From NCBI GenBank assembly GCA_018524725.1, contig JAEUWP010000021.1, positions 1-64,000 of the forward strand: a stretch of 64,000 nt of DNA, read 5' to 3'. Shown here in pieces: positions 1 to 11,665 of the stretch. Within the stretch, counting starts at the first letter, position 1, and each line of letters starts with the position of its first letter. Below the pieces are notes generated by a model that made no database searches, was not told where the DNA came from, and saw only the letters and a list, made by a program, of their open reading frames with translations. The DNA comes from Podaxis mareebaensis. Its lineage: Eukaryota > Basidiomycota > Agaricomycetes > Agaricales > Agaricaceae. A program made the position numbers and the translations under genes.

Positions 1-1257
1 CAGATCAGTTGAAGGGGCTAGGCATGTAGTGTGTGTGGTGAGTAGGCTGCAGAACATAATAGATTCACTAGGGAGAGAGAGCTCATGGTTGGGGTGCTGG
101 GGAATTATTTGTAGGCCATTGCATGGGTATGAATCCAGGTCTAGCTGGAGCATTCCAAGGCAGAATTGGTAGGACTTGTGCCTGGGGTGCAGGTGGCCGA
201 GGTGGCTGTTGCAGTTGGTTGCCTGAGATGTATTGTGGTGACAGTGGCTGCTGCTGTCCTTTGGCAGATGGGGGTCATTGTAGGTGAGCATCAGGAGCAG
301 CATTTTGAGGCTGGTTGCTGGGTCCCAGTTCAACTTGAGGTAGGTGTGGTCTGTTTGTGATGACACTGGCATAGATGTCACTGTCTTGAGCGAATTCTAG
401 TCAAAAGGGTTGTCCAGACATGGTGGATGAGGCGAGTTGGCTCCAGTGAAGGGTGATGTCAGAATTTGATCCCGTGTCTGAGTCAGCAGGGAACAAGAGA
501 AATTCTTCAGCAGTAGCAAGTGTGTCGTCAGAGATAAGTGTAGGGTCTTGGAGCGAGATGGCAACCTTGTGTGTGAGATCACATGGAATCCTGGTTCAGG
601 GTGGTTGAAGCCCCTCATGGTGGGCTCCAGTTGTAGAGATGGCTGTGGTAGTTCAACAACAAAATAAAGAAAAAGGGAAATGGTGTGACTGCTTCTGTCA
701 GTCATGGAGCTTCAAACCAATGGAGAAGGATACCATGTCAATATGTAGCACAGAGAACGATGTATGGTGCCAAGGTGTCATAGAGAATGATGTATGGTGC
801 TGAGGTGTCATAGAGAATATTGAATGAATGTGATAGAGTAGAGATCGAAAATTTGGATGGCATTGGTAGGCAACCCTTTTAAGTCAGAAGATCAAAAGTT
901 GTAAAGAAAGTCGGGGTGATATTCACTACCTTACTATGAACACAGAGGCCCTTTTTATAGGCTGGTAATGGTGAGCAGAAGGGGTAGCTGTCAGAGTATG
1001 TACATCTCTACGAAGGTTTCAGATGAATACAGTATGGAGAGGGAATCAATGGTGGGCACTTATTTTTGTAGAGTTTTAAAGAAGTGAATGTCTTATGTTA
1101 TGGAAGTCCTATGCTACATGTCCGAGACTGAATATTGAGGGGGAAACAGAGTGTGGTGCAGTGACAGATTGGGGAATGGAATGTTTTACTTGCTTTGATG
1201 GCTCAGGAGGAGTGAGCCAGTAACCAATTTCACAGGCAACTGGTTTGCTCTCCCTAC
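1..1257. other. CpG-poor repetitive-looking DNA, no supported gene
   Basis: Only short open frames occur here, without recognisable domains or convincing splice sites. CpG is almost absent while TpG and CpA are abundant, as in the neighbouring decayed transposon and gene relic. I read this as old, mutated repeat DNA. A minus-strand frame at 397-705 is Ser/His/Leu-rich low complexity and I do not call it a gene. Confidence 0.5.
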
Positions 1258-2000
1258 AGGGAGCTTGTTCCATATCCTAGTTCCTCTAAGTTCTTGTAAT
1301 CCTGTGTGAATCTGTTCAATCCTACCATATGACATTGTACTGTACAGGCATTGAGGTTTCTTATTCCATGAACATATAGTCATCAAATGGATGTCCCAGT
1401 TGGGAACCAGGAGTATGCTATGTTGCCCCTATGGGCTTCCAGATGTGCAAGGACAAGATTGGTCTTTCAGAAATTTGGAATGGAGCCATAGGACATAGAG
1501 GTGAAGCAAAACTGGCCAGAAGCCATAAAGGCATGGGAGGCAAGAGTGGAGAGACATAGTAGGGAGCTTGAAAATATTGCAAGCACAAGTGGCAGGCAGG
1601 CAGGACCTGGCTGTCCTTGCATGAAGTGGCCTCTTAAGGCATGTTGCAGAAAACAGTGGGGGATGCACCACTAGGATGTTGGGTGTACTAGCCAACCCTT
1701 CTGAATTTTATCCCACTTTGAAAGTAGGCAGGTGCCAAAGTGCACTCCTCTTTGAGCTTCCAATCAAATGGGCAGACCTATGACAATCCTAATCTTTTGA
1801 GTCAGCGAACTGTGTATTTGCCAGTGCATGGGATGAGGTGCAAGACCAGGATGTATTGCAAGAGGGACCAGCTTAGGAAGCTGGTATGAGACATCCCCAG
1901 CTGTATTGAGTCAGAGTATCATTTACCTATCATCCATGTGCAGGTGACATGGAAGAAGTGATCATTGAACTAGTGCTCAATCGGTGATACAGAGTCCATC
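1258..2000 (+). pseudogene. 3'-tail relic of a NACHT NTPase gene plus its downstream spacer
   Basis: This stretch aligns by eye with 17510-18230, the end of the last exon and the downstream spacer of NACHT copy A. The match starts at the last codons (LVPYP, then SS, then a TAA stop) and continues through the spacer. Many differences are CpG in the intact copy and TpG or CpA here, for example cgaatctatag against tgaacatatag and cggatgcac against cagatgtgc. The protein-coding body upstream is missing, so this is a truncated relic. It cannot encode an NTPase. Confidence 0.7.
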
Positions 2001-2803
2001 ATCTCATGAACACAATTGTCTTATGAACAGAAGTCCTCAAGGTGATCAGAGTCTTTGATGAATAACAATTGTAAACACAAAGACTGTGGACCTGACTACA
2101 GAGCTCCAACTGCTGAAAAACTGTTCTTCCAGTGTTGTGTTCTATATGTACACATGTCCACATTGTTGTCAGTGTTGTGCCAGCACCTGGGTTTGGTTGG
2201 AACTCCTTTTAACATTGTTTATGTGTTTGAGTCTTCAGGATGTTGATTCACTGTGAGTACCCACATCGTTTCCAAAGTGCGTGACACAGCTATAGGTTGG
2301 GTTCAGGCTTTTGGTCTCCTAATGGTGGATGCAGCTGTCTGTGGTCACCATGGGGGTGATGCACTGGCACTAAGGGTAGGGGCGCAGTGGGCTGATGATC
2401 TCAAAGACAGTGCCTGCGATTTGGGTCTGTCAATTGTTGCTTTTCCCCTTGCCTTTTTGCTTCCCCTCTCCTTCCTTTTCCCCTCAGACCTAAGGTCCCC
2501 TCAACGTCTCTGAATCCTCCACCCTCTCCTCATATTCTCAAATGTCCCCCTGTCCCCATGCCCTATGCATAAGCCCAGGTCTGGCACATAGGCCTGAAAT
2601 GTCTCTACTTGGTGTCCTACAATCTGGATTCATGTCTGTTCTGGGAGGCACCCAACTGGCAGACATATCATCTAGAGATGTAGAGATGAGATGGTGCCTA
2701 TTGGGATACCTGGGTGGATTCTCTGGGGGACTTGCTAGGTGAGGGGGATGAGTATGAGGATATGAGGAGACCATTCAAGTAGGTATCCTTTGTCCTTCCA
2801 TTG
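2001..2803. other. Intergenic, nothing supported
   Basis: No domain-bearing frame is seen. The stretch is CpG-poor and ends at the left target-site duplication of the Gypsy element. Overlapping open frames on both strands at 2538-2774 look like chance. Confidence 0.4.
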
Positions 2804-2808
2804 GTATG
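2804..2808. repeat. Left target-site duplication of Gypsy element
   Basis: GTATG directly precedes the left LTR and is repeated directly after the right LTR at 12322-12326. This marks a single integration event. Confidence 0.9.
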
Positions 2809-3464
2809 TGTTATAGTGAGGCCACTTCAGTCTGTAAAGAGGCCCGATATGTATCCAAAGATCGTATCAAAGGAGACTTCTCATGTACTAATGGATAGAT
2901 TACCTTTAAGCACTGACAGAGTCAACACATCAAGATAACTATTATTTATAGTCACACAATATGTCTACTCCTCAATATAAAGACTTCAAGCAACTTAGAG
3001 AGCGATAGATATTATAGAGACAACTTAGATCATATCACTTATTGTTGATAAAGACTTATATTCGAGTCTCCACCTAACCAAGTAGAAACAATGCTTTCTA
3101 CTTGTTAGTGTCGATAGCTTATATACTATACAGCATATCTAAATATATCTACATTAGAACTTTCCAGAAGTTCTTAAGGTACTGAGGCTCGACTCAGAGA
3201 TTGACTCGGAACAATAGAAGCATGATTCTACTAATAATAGTTCAATACAAAAACTTCTTTATCAAAGAAGTCTTCTTTTCTAATAATAGTATGAAAGCTT
3301 ATCAATCCATAAAAGTTGTATGACTTTTGATATTACATAATCAATGTCAGAAGATATAGAAAAACAAACATGCTAAAGGTTAAAGCTTTCAGATAAAACA
3401 AGAGACAAATAGAATGAAAACAAACTTAGTAAATGTATAGTGAGCATTTACTAAGTTCATAACA
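2809..3464 (-). repeat. 3' LTR of Gypsy element (left on plus strand)
   Basis: This 656-bp repeat begins TGTTATAG and ends CATAACA. It is near-identical to 11666-12321. It contains a perfect 9-bp inverted repeat (AAGTAGAAA at 3080-3088, TTTCTACTT at 3095-3103). Confidence 0.95.
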
Positions 3465-3476
3465 CAATTCCTTTCC
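3465..3476 (-). promoter_or_regulatory. Polypurine tract of Gypsy element
   Basis: Read on the minus strand, the bases next to the 3' LTR are GGAAAGGAATTG. This is a purine run in the position expected for the plus-strand DNA primer. Confidence 0.6.
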
Positions 3477-3508
3477 TATAGAAAATGTCCACATTTTCAA
3501 TTATTACA

Positions 3509-4552
3509 CTACTGCTGTTCATTAAGGAATACAGTTCTGATATCTAGTTTTTGTTCTTCTTCATTGTAGTAGTAGGCTGTAGTCGGATTTCATATAGCGT
3601 TTATGTTTCTTTCTACTGGAGGAGGTAATTGAACATTTGATTGTCCAATTAATGGATTTTGTTGTTGTTGCTGTCCTAATACTCCACTGTTCTTGGTATA
3701 AAGACAATGTTTCTGAATTGTACTTGTGGGCATTTGTTGCATGGGTGTGAGGTGTGGTGAGGGAGCAATGGGTGAGTGAGGATGATTCTTGCACTTCCAA
3801 CTATAGTGACCGTTCCTGTTACAGAACCTACAGGAGTACTTCAGACATTGGTATCCCAGATGTCCTACTGACCTGTATTTCCAACATCTGTTTTCATATG
3901 CTCATTGAAGTGATGTAGGGAGTAAGGTGACTTTGTCGAGGGGAAGGGTTTGATTGATAACCTTCTGCTCCCAATCGGTTATGTTGCTTATTGGATTTTC
4001 TGACCTTCAAAGTTTGTCAATGACATGGTAGAGAGAAGGGAAGAGGGAGATGTCAGGTTGTTCTCAAAGAGGTAATTTCTCTTCAGTGATGAGTCCCTCA
4101 TTAATGAATGGGTCAGTCCAATATGTGAAATCGAATGGTCTTCCTTGAGGCAGTTCTGGAAGTGGAGTTGGTTCACAACTAAGTTGCTTGGGAGTGGATG
4201 TCAGATCGACTATCCTAGGGATAGTCTGTGGTGCTACCTTGCATAGGTATGATAGTGTGAGTGTTGCCATTTGTTTTGTGAAACAAATTCAATATTTGTC
4301 GCAATGTTCAGAGGGGGTGTTGTATTCAGGATTCTGAATATGGGTAGCAGTGTTGTGGAGATCGGTCCATTGTTTGTGACCCTTAGAGGGTGGTTCAATC
4401 TCGGGAGTAGTGGATGGAATGATCCATGGAGCTAGAGGGTGATTTGGGGAAAGCAAATCAGGAGAAAGAAGGGTAGCCGGATCAATTTCAATGTGGAGGT
4501 TGTTGCTCATAATGTCAAATGTGATAGATGGATAAATTTTAGCTAGCCTCAT
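3509..4552 (-). pseudogene. Gypsy ORF4: extra zinc-knuckle protein, interrupted
   Basis: One frame runs from ATG 4552-4550 to TAG 3511-3509 (about 347 codons) and ends 45 bp before the LTR. It is interrupted by at least three TGA codons, including 4291-4289 and 4066-4064. The C-terminal third has paired zinc knuckles near 3886-3790. The second knuckle is an intact CX2CX4HX4C (CRFCNRNGHYSWKC). In the first, the second Cys reads Tyr (CWKY). A Gln run (QQQQQ) and a Pro-rich stretch follow. The knuckle layout resembles ORF3, so the two are probably duplicates. The function is unknown. RNA binding is an inference from the knuckles. It is not a recognisable envelope: I see no membrane segments. Confidence 0.6.
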
Positions 4553-4680
4553 GTTGGATCGAACACAATTGATTGTGTATATTTGTTATCTTACTAATCT
4601 ACTACTCTGCTATAGTTAGATTAGTAATTGTTCTTTCTTATCTAATCAACTACTTTGCTTGTAGCTAATTAGTAATACTT

Positions 4681-5970
4681 CTAGTAATGTCCTTTGCCAT
4701 CTATGTTGTAGATAGCCTCATCATCAAAGTCAAATTTGAAATCAGCATTGTAATCATCTGATAAGTAGGTGTATCTGGTTGAAGATGAGAAAGGATATTG
4801 TTTGTTACTGGAAGTTCTGGCAAATGTTGCATGAGGGTTTCCTCAAGTGTGACGATAGGCAGTAGCTCTGGAAAATTGTTGGAGTCAACCGACTCTTGGG
4901 TCGATGGTGAGAGTAGTGTGCTTCTTAGAAGCTCGCTTTGTGGGACGGTAAGTGGGGCCAAGGGTAAAGGTAACCTGATTAAGTCCATTGGTGTGGGAAG
5001 TCAGCTTGGTTCCTGAGTGGTCATCTGACTTGGTGGCAGTGTTGGTAGGGGAGTTTGGAGGTGTGGGTATTCCAATATCCAATTTGGTACCATTGTGTAA
5101 GTTGTTGGTGGTGATGGGAGGTTGTCCTTGAATGATTGAGGTGATCCTGTCATCTTCAAGTTGCTCCAATTTTTCCAAGGTGGTTATGGGTAGGTCCCTT
5201 TGATCAATGCCTGAATAAGGATTTCTGGAGCAAAACTTGGAAAAGTGTCCAGGGGCGGAACACTTGCAGTGGACACAGTAGTACATTTCACACTGTGTCT
5301 GGAAATGGCCCACTCAACTACATAAGCAGCAGGGTCAGTTTTGGGGTCATAGATTTGGAAGACATATGGTGGGAGTTTCTCAAGGGTGTCGACCATTTTC
5401 TGAAGTTGGCTTAGTTGGATGATTGTTACCATTTTTAGCCAATTCATCAGATTTGGGAGATTCCAGCAAAGGAGTGGTAGATGGTCGAGTTGCAAGTTCT
5501 CAGGGGTGGCTAGGACATGGTGTAAATCCATCTGGAGCTGGTTTGCTGATTGCCACAGGCTGTAGATAGAAGTCAGGCTCAATAGTTCTGATCTTCTAGA
5601 TGATGTTCCCAATATAGGGACCTGCAGGGAGACTGCATGCCAGTTCATGAATAGAGGTGTCCAATTTCTTGGATTGTGTAATATAATGGCTTCACACAGT
5701 AGCAAACTCATCAAGTGCAAGCCCAATGGTGTTGCAAAGGTTAAGGAATTTATGATTCCTGCCATAACTGGACATAAAGTCATGGGCTGTTCCCTCATAT
5801 AGAAAGATGCATTGTAAGGCAGCAACTTCACTACTGGGTACTTCAGCTTGACCTGGTTGAGGTTGTGGCAAAGCTTGGCAGCTTGGGAGAGTCTTTCCCT
5901 TTGCCTCAGGCTTCAGAGAGGGAGGATTCGAGGTTGTAGAGAGGATGTTTTCATTGGTAGCAGAGGACAT
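4681..5970 (-). pseudogene. Gypsy ORF3: extra zinc-knuckle protein, interrupted
   Basis: The ATG (5970-5968) lies 14 bp after the pol stop. The same frame can be followed to TAG 4683-4681 (about 429 codons) through several premature stops, mostly TGA (for example 5694-5692 and 4887-4885). The middle carries two adjacent zinc knuckles: a CX2CX4HX4C type ending VGHFQTQC, then a CX2CX6HX4C variant with APGH. Between start and knuckles the protein is Pro/Ser/Thr-rich and resembles a Gag N-terminus in composition only. An ORF in this position is where envelope genes sit in some retroelements, but the knuckles argue for a nucleocapsid-like protein. I do not recognise the family. Confidence 0.6.
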
Positions 5971-5984
5971 TGGTTTGGGGTATG

Positions 5985-8900
5985 TTAGGCAAGTTTCTTT
6001 TGTCTTTTATACTCCTGAAGTATTTGTTTTGCATTTTCTAAGTTTTCTTTAGGTTCCCATGAGTCTTCAGTTGGTCCATATCCTTTCCAATGTATCAGAT
6101 ATTCCAAGTGTCTTCTTCGAATCCTGTGTTTCAAGATTGCTTCGATTTCATATTCTTCTTCTTCTAAGATGAGAATAGGTGGTGGATTAGTATAGTGCTT
6201 TCCATAAATGTTATTTTCAATGACTGGTGTAAGAAGTGAAGCATGAAACTTGTTGTGAATCTTCCATTTTGTGGGAAGCTTTAGTTCATAAGTAACAGGT
6301 GATGTTTGTCATAGAATGGTAAAAGGTCCTTCTCTTCTTTGGTTTAACTTCTTTGAAGCATATGGAAGAGGTAGGTTTCGATTGTCTAGCCACACTTTGT
6401 CTCCAACCTTGAATGGACTCCAAGGTTTGTTTTGTCTGGCTGCCATTACTTGTCGCATTTGTTCATGTGCTTCAAGTGCTGCTTCTCTCATTTGTTCTAA
6501 AGATAGAATCTTTTCGTTGATTGAAGGTACTTTAGATTCTTCTTCGTTTTCTATAACTGCCTTAGGATTATAGCCTAAGATCAATTCATATGGTGTATTT
6601 GTTCTTCCTGCATGTGGTTTAGTATTGTGAACAAATTCAATCATGGGTAGTGCTCTTCTCCATGAGTGTGGGTTCTTTGAAGTATAAACAGCTAAGTAGA
6701 ATTCTATTTCTTGATTGTATCATTCTGTTGTTCTGTCTGTTTGTGGGTGATAAGCGGTTGATATAGTGGGTTCTATGTTTAACTTTTTATAGAATTCTTG
6801 CATTGATTTGGCTGCAAATCTAGGGTCTTGATCTGAGATGACCTTTTGAGGTGTTCCATATTTGGAAAAGACTTTCTCAATTAGGATTTTGGCAATGTCA
6901 TCAGAGGTTGCAGTTTTCTTTGTAGCTGTTAGGATTATTCCTTTTGTAAGTCCATGGTCCACTATGGACAAAATAGCATCGTATCCATCATCTGGGGGTA
7001 GATCTGTAATGAGATCCATAGAAATTTGACTGAATGGACAGGTAGAAGTGGGTCCTTTGATTGGTTGTAATGGAGGTTTGGTAGGATGTTGGTTAATTTT
7101 GAATTGTTGGCATGTGGGGCATCCTTTCACATAGTTGTGAACATATGTGTTCATTCCTGGCCAGTAAACTTCTTTTTGAAGTTTCTGTAATGTATCTCTA
7201 ATTCCTGGGTGTCCTGAAGTAGGATGGTCATGTACAAATTGTAAAATTTTCTGTTTGATGTCTAGATCATCTGGTATGACAATCTTATTTTGGAATCAGA
7301 TAAAGTCTTTGTCATCTGATGTAAATCAGTCTTGCATGTAGATTTTTGATTTCTTTTTGACAATCTCTTCTTTTAGGTCTTCTAAAAGGAAGTTAATGAA
7401 TCTATCTGATGGAATAGCTATCAGATTTTCATTGTCAGTTCCTTCAGGTACTAAATCTGGTCTTCTACTAAGTGCGTCTGCTAGTACATTTTGATTGCCT
7501 GGAAGATGTTTTATGACATAGTTAAATTTAGTCATGTATGACATCCATCTAGCTTGTCAATGACTAAGTTGTTGTGGTTCTTGCCATCTGATCAGGTTCT
7601 TGTGATCAGACCATATGATTACTTGGTGTAGTGATCCTTCCAAGTAATGTCTCCATTCTTTTAAGGCTTCAATGATAGCAAGGAATTCTTGGTTAGATGT
7701 ATGATAGTTCCTTTCAGCTTGGTTTAGGGCTTTAGAGAAGTATGCTACTGGGTGTTTATCTCCATTTGAATCCCTTTGTAAAAGGACTGCTCCAATAGCA
7801 TATGCTGATGCATCACATTCTATTTCAAATGGTTGACTTTCATCTACCATTGATAGAACAGGGCATTGCAAGAATTGTTGCTTTAGAAGTTCAAATGCTT
7901 TTTGTGCTTCTGTGTTCCATTTGAATTTCTTTGTTTTCCACATGAGTGCATGTAGTGGATGTGCAATTTGGGTGTAATTTTTAATAAACTTCCTGTAGAA
8001 GTTACAAAAACCAATGAACTGTCAAATGTTCTTTGCTGTTTGAGGAATAGGCCAATCTTCTATTCCTTTAAGCTTAATTGGATCCATTTCAATGGAATCT
8101 GGTTTGATTATGAATCCAAGGTATTCTAGATGTTGTTTTTCAAATTCGCATTTCTCTGTTTTAAGATAGAGATCATTCTTGTCTAGTATTTCTAGAATCT
8201 TGATAGTGGTGCAATCTAGGTCTTTGATTTTCTTAGCTGGGATGAGTATGTCATCCATGTAAATGATAGTTTCTTCTTTCGATAATAATTCTTGGAAGAG
8301 ATGATCCATCATTGATTGGAATGTAGCTGGGGAGTTAGTCATTCCAAAGAACATGACTGTGGGTTCATATAGTCCATTTGGAGTATGAAAGGCTGCTTTC
8401 CATTCATCTCCTTCTCTAATTCTGATGTTGTTATAGCCTAGAAAGATGTCTAGTTTAGTGAAGTATTTTGCTCCTTTAAGCCTGTCCATAATTCTTGAGA
8501 TATTAGGGATTGGGTGAGTGTTCTTAATGGTATGATCATTAAGATAGCAGTAATCTTGACAAGGGCATAAATCTCCTCCTTTCTTTCCTACAAAGAAGAA
8601 AGATGAGGCTATTGGTGATTGTGATTTACGAATGTATCCCTTTCATAAATTTTCTTCTATGAACTTGTCTAGTTCTTTTTGCTCTATTGGAGTGAGGTGA
8701 TAGATAGGCATTTGTTTTGGAATGAATGTTTTGTCCACTTTAATTTTGTGGTCCCAAGGATGTCTTGGTGGCATTCTTTCTGACTTTTCCTTACTGAATA
8801 CCTTAAGAAATTTATGAAATTTCTTTGGTACTACTTTTAAAGGATCAGATTCCTTCTTCTTGGCTTCTTCCATTTTGTTGTAAAGATCTTGAGAGGTGTT

Positions 8901-9437
8901 GTGTTTAATATTTATTTCGAGATCTTCTTCATCATTGTCTGAATCTATATATTGACTGAGGTCAATACTATTAATCATCTGTTTAGATTTATATTCAGTT
9001 AGTTGTATGGTTTGCAATTCTTCATCACGCCATTTTAATGTCTTTCTTTCCCAGTCTATATCTGGGTTGTATTTCCATAGCCATGATATACCTATAAATA
9101 GTTGTTTATAGCCTAGGTTAATTATTTTTGGTTTTATCTTCATGACTTTGTCATTGATCTTGATCTTGATTTCAGCATAGTGTATTGATTTTGTTCCTGA
9201 ATTTCTTGATCTGTCAGTGTTATAAATGTATTGTATCTTCTTAAGTGGCTTCTTAGTTAATTTTAAATTCTTAACTAAGTTTAGAGATATAAATTGGCCA
9301 CTAGCTCCTGAGTCTAGTAACACTTTGATTTTGTAAGTTCCTTTAGGTGTTAGTATTTCTGTTGGGATTAGTAAACATTTTCCTTTAGATGCATGAAGAT
9401 CAATGATGTTGAGCTGATCTTCAGTAGTACTTAAAAA
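5985..9437 (-). pseudogene. pol: Gypsy pol: protease, RT, RNase H, integrase, chromodomain
   Basis: One continuous frame holds all pol domains in order: an aspartic protease (LLDSGASGQF, near 9320), reverse transcriptase (FFGMTNSPATFQ and YMDD near 8250), RNase H (IECDASAYAIGAVLL near 7820), integrase (zinc-binding GCPTCQQFK near 7115, catalytic DLITDLPP, and the HPQTD...TE end near 6725) and a chromodomain (YLIHWKGYGPTEDSWEP near 6110-6050). The last codon is TAA 5987-5985. At least seven in-frame stops interrupt it (plus-strand positions 8643, 8022, 7557, 7326, 7296, 6720, 6309). All seven are TGA, as expected from CGA arginine codons after CpG deamination. No indel is needed to follow the frame. 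Pol lies in the -1 frame relative to gag. The chromodomain would have directed integration to marked chromatin in the active element. Confidence 0.9.
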
Positions 9438-9440
9438 TTT
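9431..9440 (-). promoter_or_regulatory. Candidate -1 ribosomal frameshift site at gag stop
   Basis: On the minus strand gag ends GAA AAT TTT TAA. The heptamer A-AAT-TTT (9440-9434) fits the X-XXY-YYZ slippery pattern. A -1 slip continues into TTA AGT ACT, the pol frame, which stays open into the protease. Confidence 0.55.
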
Positions 9441-11230
9441 TCATCTTGAGAAAATTCTTCTACTTGCTCATCTTCTATTCCATCTTTGATGGCATAGACC
9501 ATAGCATTTGGATCAACTTGTCTTTTCTTTCTACTGAAGGTTTTCTTTGGTTTTCCTTTGGATACAAAATTATTTCACTTGTTCTTTGAGGTGTAACTTC
9601 TTCTAGCTGTGCATTGTCTGTAGAAATGTCCCTTTTTCTTACAAAAGAAACATTCTCCATTCTTGATTGCTGTTTGCTGTTTGTTGGTAAGTACATTGTT
9701 AATGAGGTGTGATAAAGTGTTGCTTGTCATTCTTTCACTGTTATGAACTCTTGGTTTGGGAGGTTGTATATCTTGTACGTCTTCTGATTCATTTTCTTCC
9801 TCTTCTTCATCAGAATCCTGCTCATATTCTCCATCAGAGAATCCAAACTTGTTGATGTTATCGGTGAGATGATCAATGTCCATATCCCACTTACTTCTCC
9901 TGTATTGAGGTAAGATGGGTTGGGAGGCGATATTTTGATAATGGGATTGGATTCTGTAGCCTTTTGTTTTCCTTTGTCCTTTCTTCACATAGGAAATTCT
10001 TCCATTGATTGCTGCTCTATACTTGCATTGTTCCTGAACAATTCTATGGGCATTTCTGGCTGCATTCTTCCACTGTGTAATTGTGTCTGTGGTACTTCTA
10101 AGTGCTTCGTGTCTGACAGTGGGGTCAAGTCTGTTCGTGAAGTATGCCCAAAGGGCCACACTGTCTGTGAGTCCTGCTTGGGAAGTGAGGACTGAGAATT
10201 CTGAGATATATTCCTCAATATATCTGCCATGCTACTGGAGGTTTCATAATGCTTGTTTAGCCTCAAATGTCTGTTGTACTGGGGCAAAAGACTGGTCGAG
10301 GTCACTTGTGAATTTATCCCATGTTTGTTGAGTTGCATCTCTCACATGTGTTGAAAGATAATCCTGTCACCATGCTGATGCTGCTCCATCAAGTAAAGCA
10401 AGGGCATAGTTGACCTTTGTGGCATTGTCTGTGATGCCATAGGATTTGAAGTATAATTCAACAAGGGATTTCCAGCTTCTGTACTGGGCAGTATCTCTGT
10501 AGAATCTCGTTGGCTTTGGGTACTCGAAGTTGGTGTTCTGGTTCGTAGACATGGTGGCTCTTGGAGATTGTGGAGGTGAAGGGCTTCTTCTGGAACTCCC
10601 TGAATTACTTGGGCTCATTCTTCCTCTCGTCTGAGCTCTCAGATCTGTTCCCCAAGATCCTCCAATCAACTGATAACTTGTTGAGTGAGGTACTGTTGCT
10701 CCACCCAAGGTAGTGAGGTTAGATCCAGTTGTGAATGATGGTCTCGAATAGTCCATTGAAGGTTGATAAGATCCTGACTAGTATACTGATGATGAAGATT
10801 CTGGTTGCTTTCCTTTCATTTGAGAGGAAAGATTGAATCTGGCAAGATCCTCAGTGACTTCTTTGACACTTGGCTGTCTTGAGACCTGTTGCAGTATGTT
10901 AAGTGCTGCTGTGAGTCCTGCAAATTGATTTGTCATTGGTTGCTAGGTTGTCCTTTCTCCTGCCAAAGTTCTTCTATCAAGCTCTTCTTGTATTGATTCA
11001 ATTTGTTGCTGATCTTTCCTTGAAAAGTCTTTGTAGAGGAAGGTTTTGGGTTGGACTCCTGCTTGTTCAAGTAGTCCAAACTCTGCTGAGTATTCTTCAT
11101 TGAGTTTTCTTTGGATTAATGCTTCGAAATAGTGGGGTCTATTTCTTGTGTCTTTGTAATACCACTCTTTTGTTGTGGGGTCTCTAAGAACTCTTCCTCT
11201 TGTCGGGCTGTTGAATGTGATTGTTTTCAC
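9431..11230 (-). pseudogene. gag: Gypsy gag, interrupted
   Basis: The gag frame can be followed from about 11230 to TAA 9433-9431 through several stops, both TGA (10367, 9575) and TAG (10943, 10778). Near 9640 it has a CCHC zinc knuckle (CFFCKKKGHFYRQC), preceded by an acidic stretch and a central region typical of Gypsy capsids (FTNRLDPTVRHEAL). The initiator is unclear because the frame opens at GTG. The protein would package element RNA in virus-like particles. This copy cannot make it. Confidence 0.75.
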
Positions 11231-11648
11231 AATTTTGAATTATCCAGTTTGGCAACTTTATACTTTTACTTCTAATAAATTTCTTTTCCCTTTCAACAAC
11301 TGAGTGTCCACAGCAAAGCCTATTTTCAGCAGTATTTTCAATGGAAATTTATATCCTGATAGATTATAGCTCTATCTAAGCATAATCACTTCTTTATCAC
11401 AAGTGTGATTCCCTTCACTCATCAAAATATCCTTCAGAGTCAAAGCTCCATCAAGGAATTTCTTCTAGATTGTGGGACTATAATCCTCAACTAATCTGCA
11501 CTAGTTGGCAATGCACACCTACTCTCTTTCTAATGTTAACTTCAGAAACTAGGACCCAAAGTTAAAATACTAGCTGCTCAAGTAGGGCTTCTTTCAGTGA
11601 TCAATGTTGAGCAGCTGAGACAAGGTAACAACTCTGTGCTACAGAGAA

Positions 11649-11665
11649 GGATCATTTCTACTTAA
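11649..11665 (-). promoter_or_regulatory. Primer-binding region of Gypsy element (unusual)
   Basis: Directly inside the 5' LTR the minus strand reads TTAAGTAGAAATGATCC. There is no TGG as needed for a tRNA 3'-CCA primer. The nine bases AAGTAGAAA are complementary to TTTCTACTT inside the element's own LTR, so a self-priming mode is possible. Confidence 0.4.

Noticed and set aside
4681..5970. ORF3 as a retroviral-type envelope gene
   Set aside because: It occupies the envelope position but has paired zinc knuckles and no signal peptide or membrane span.
10083..10331. Plus-strand frames inside the Gypsy gag region
   Set aside because: These are antisense shadows of gag.
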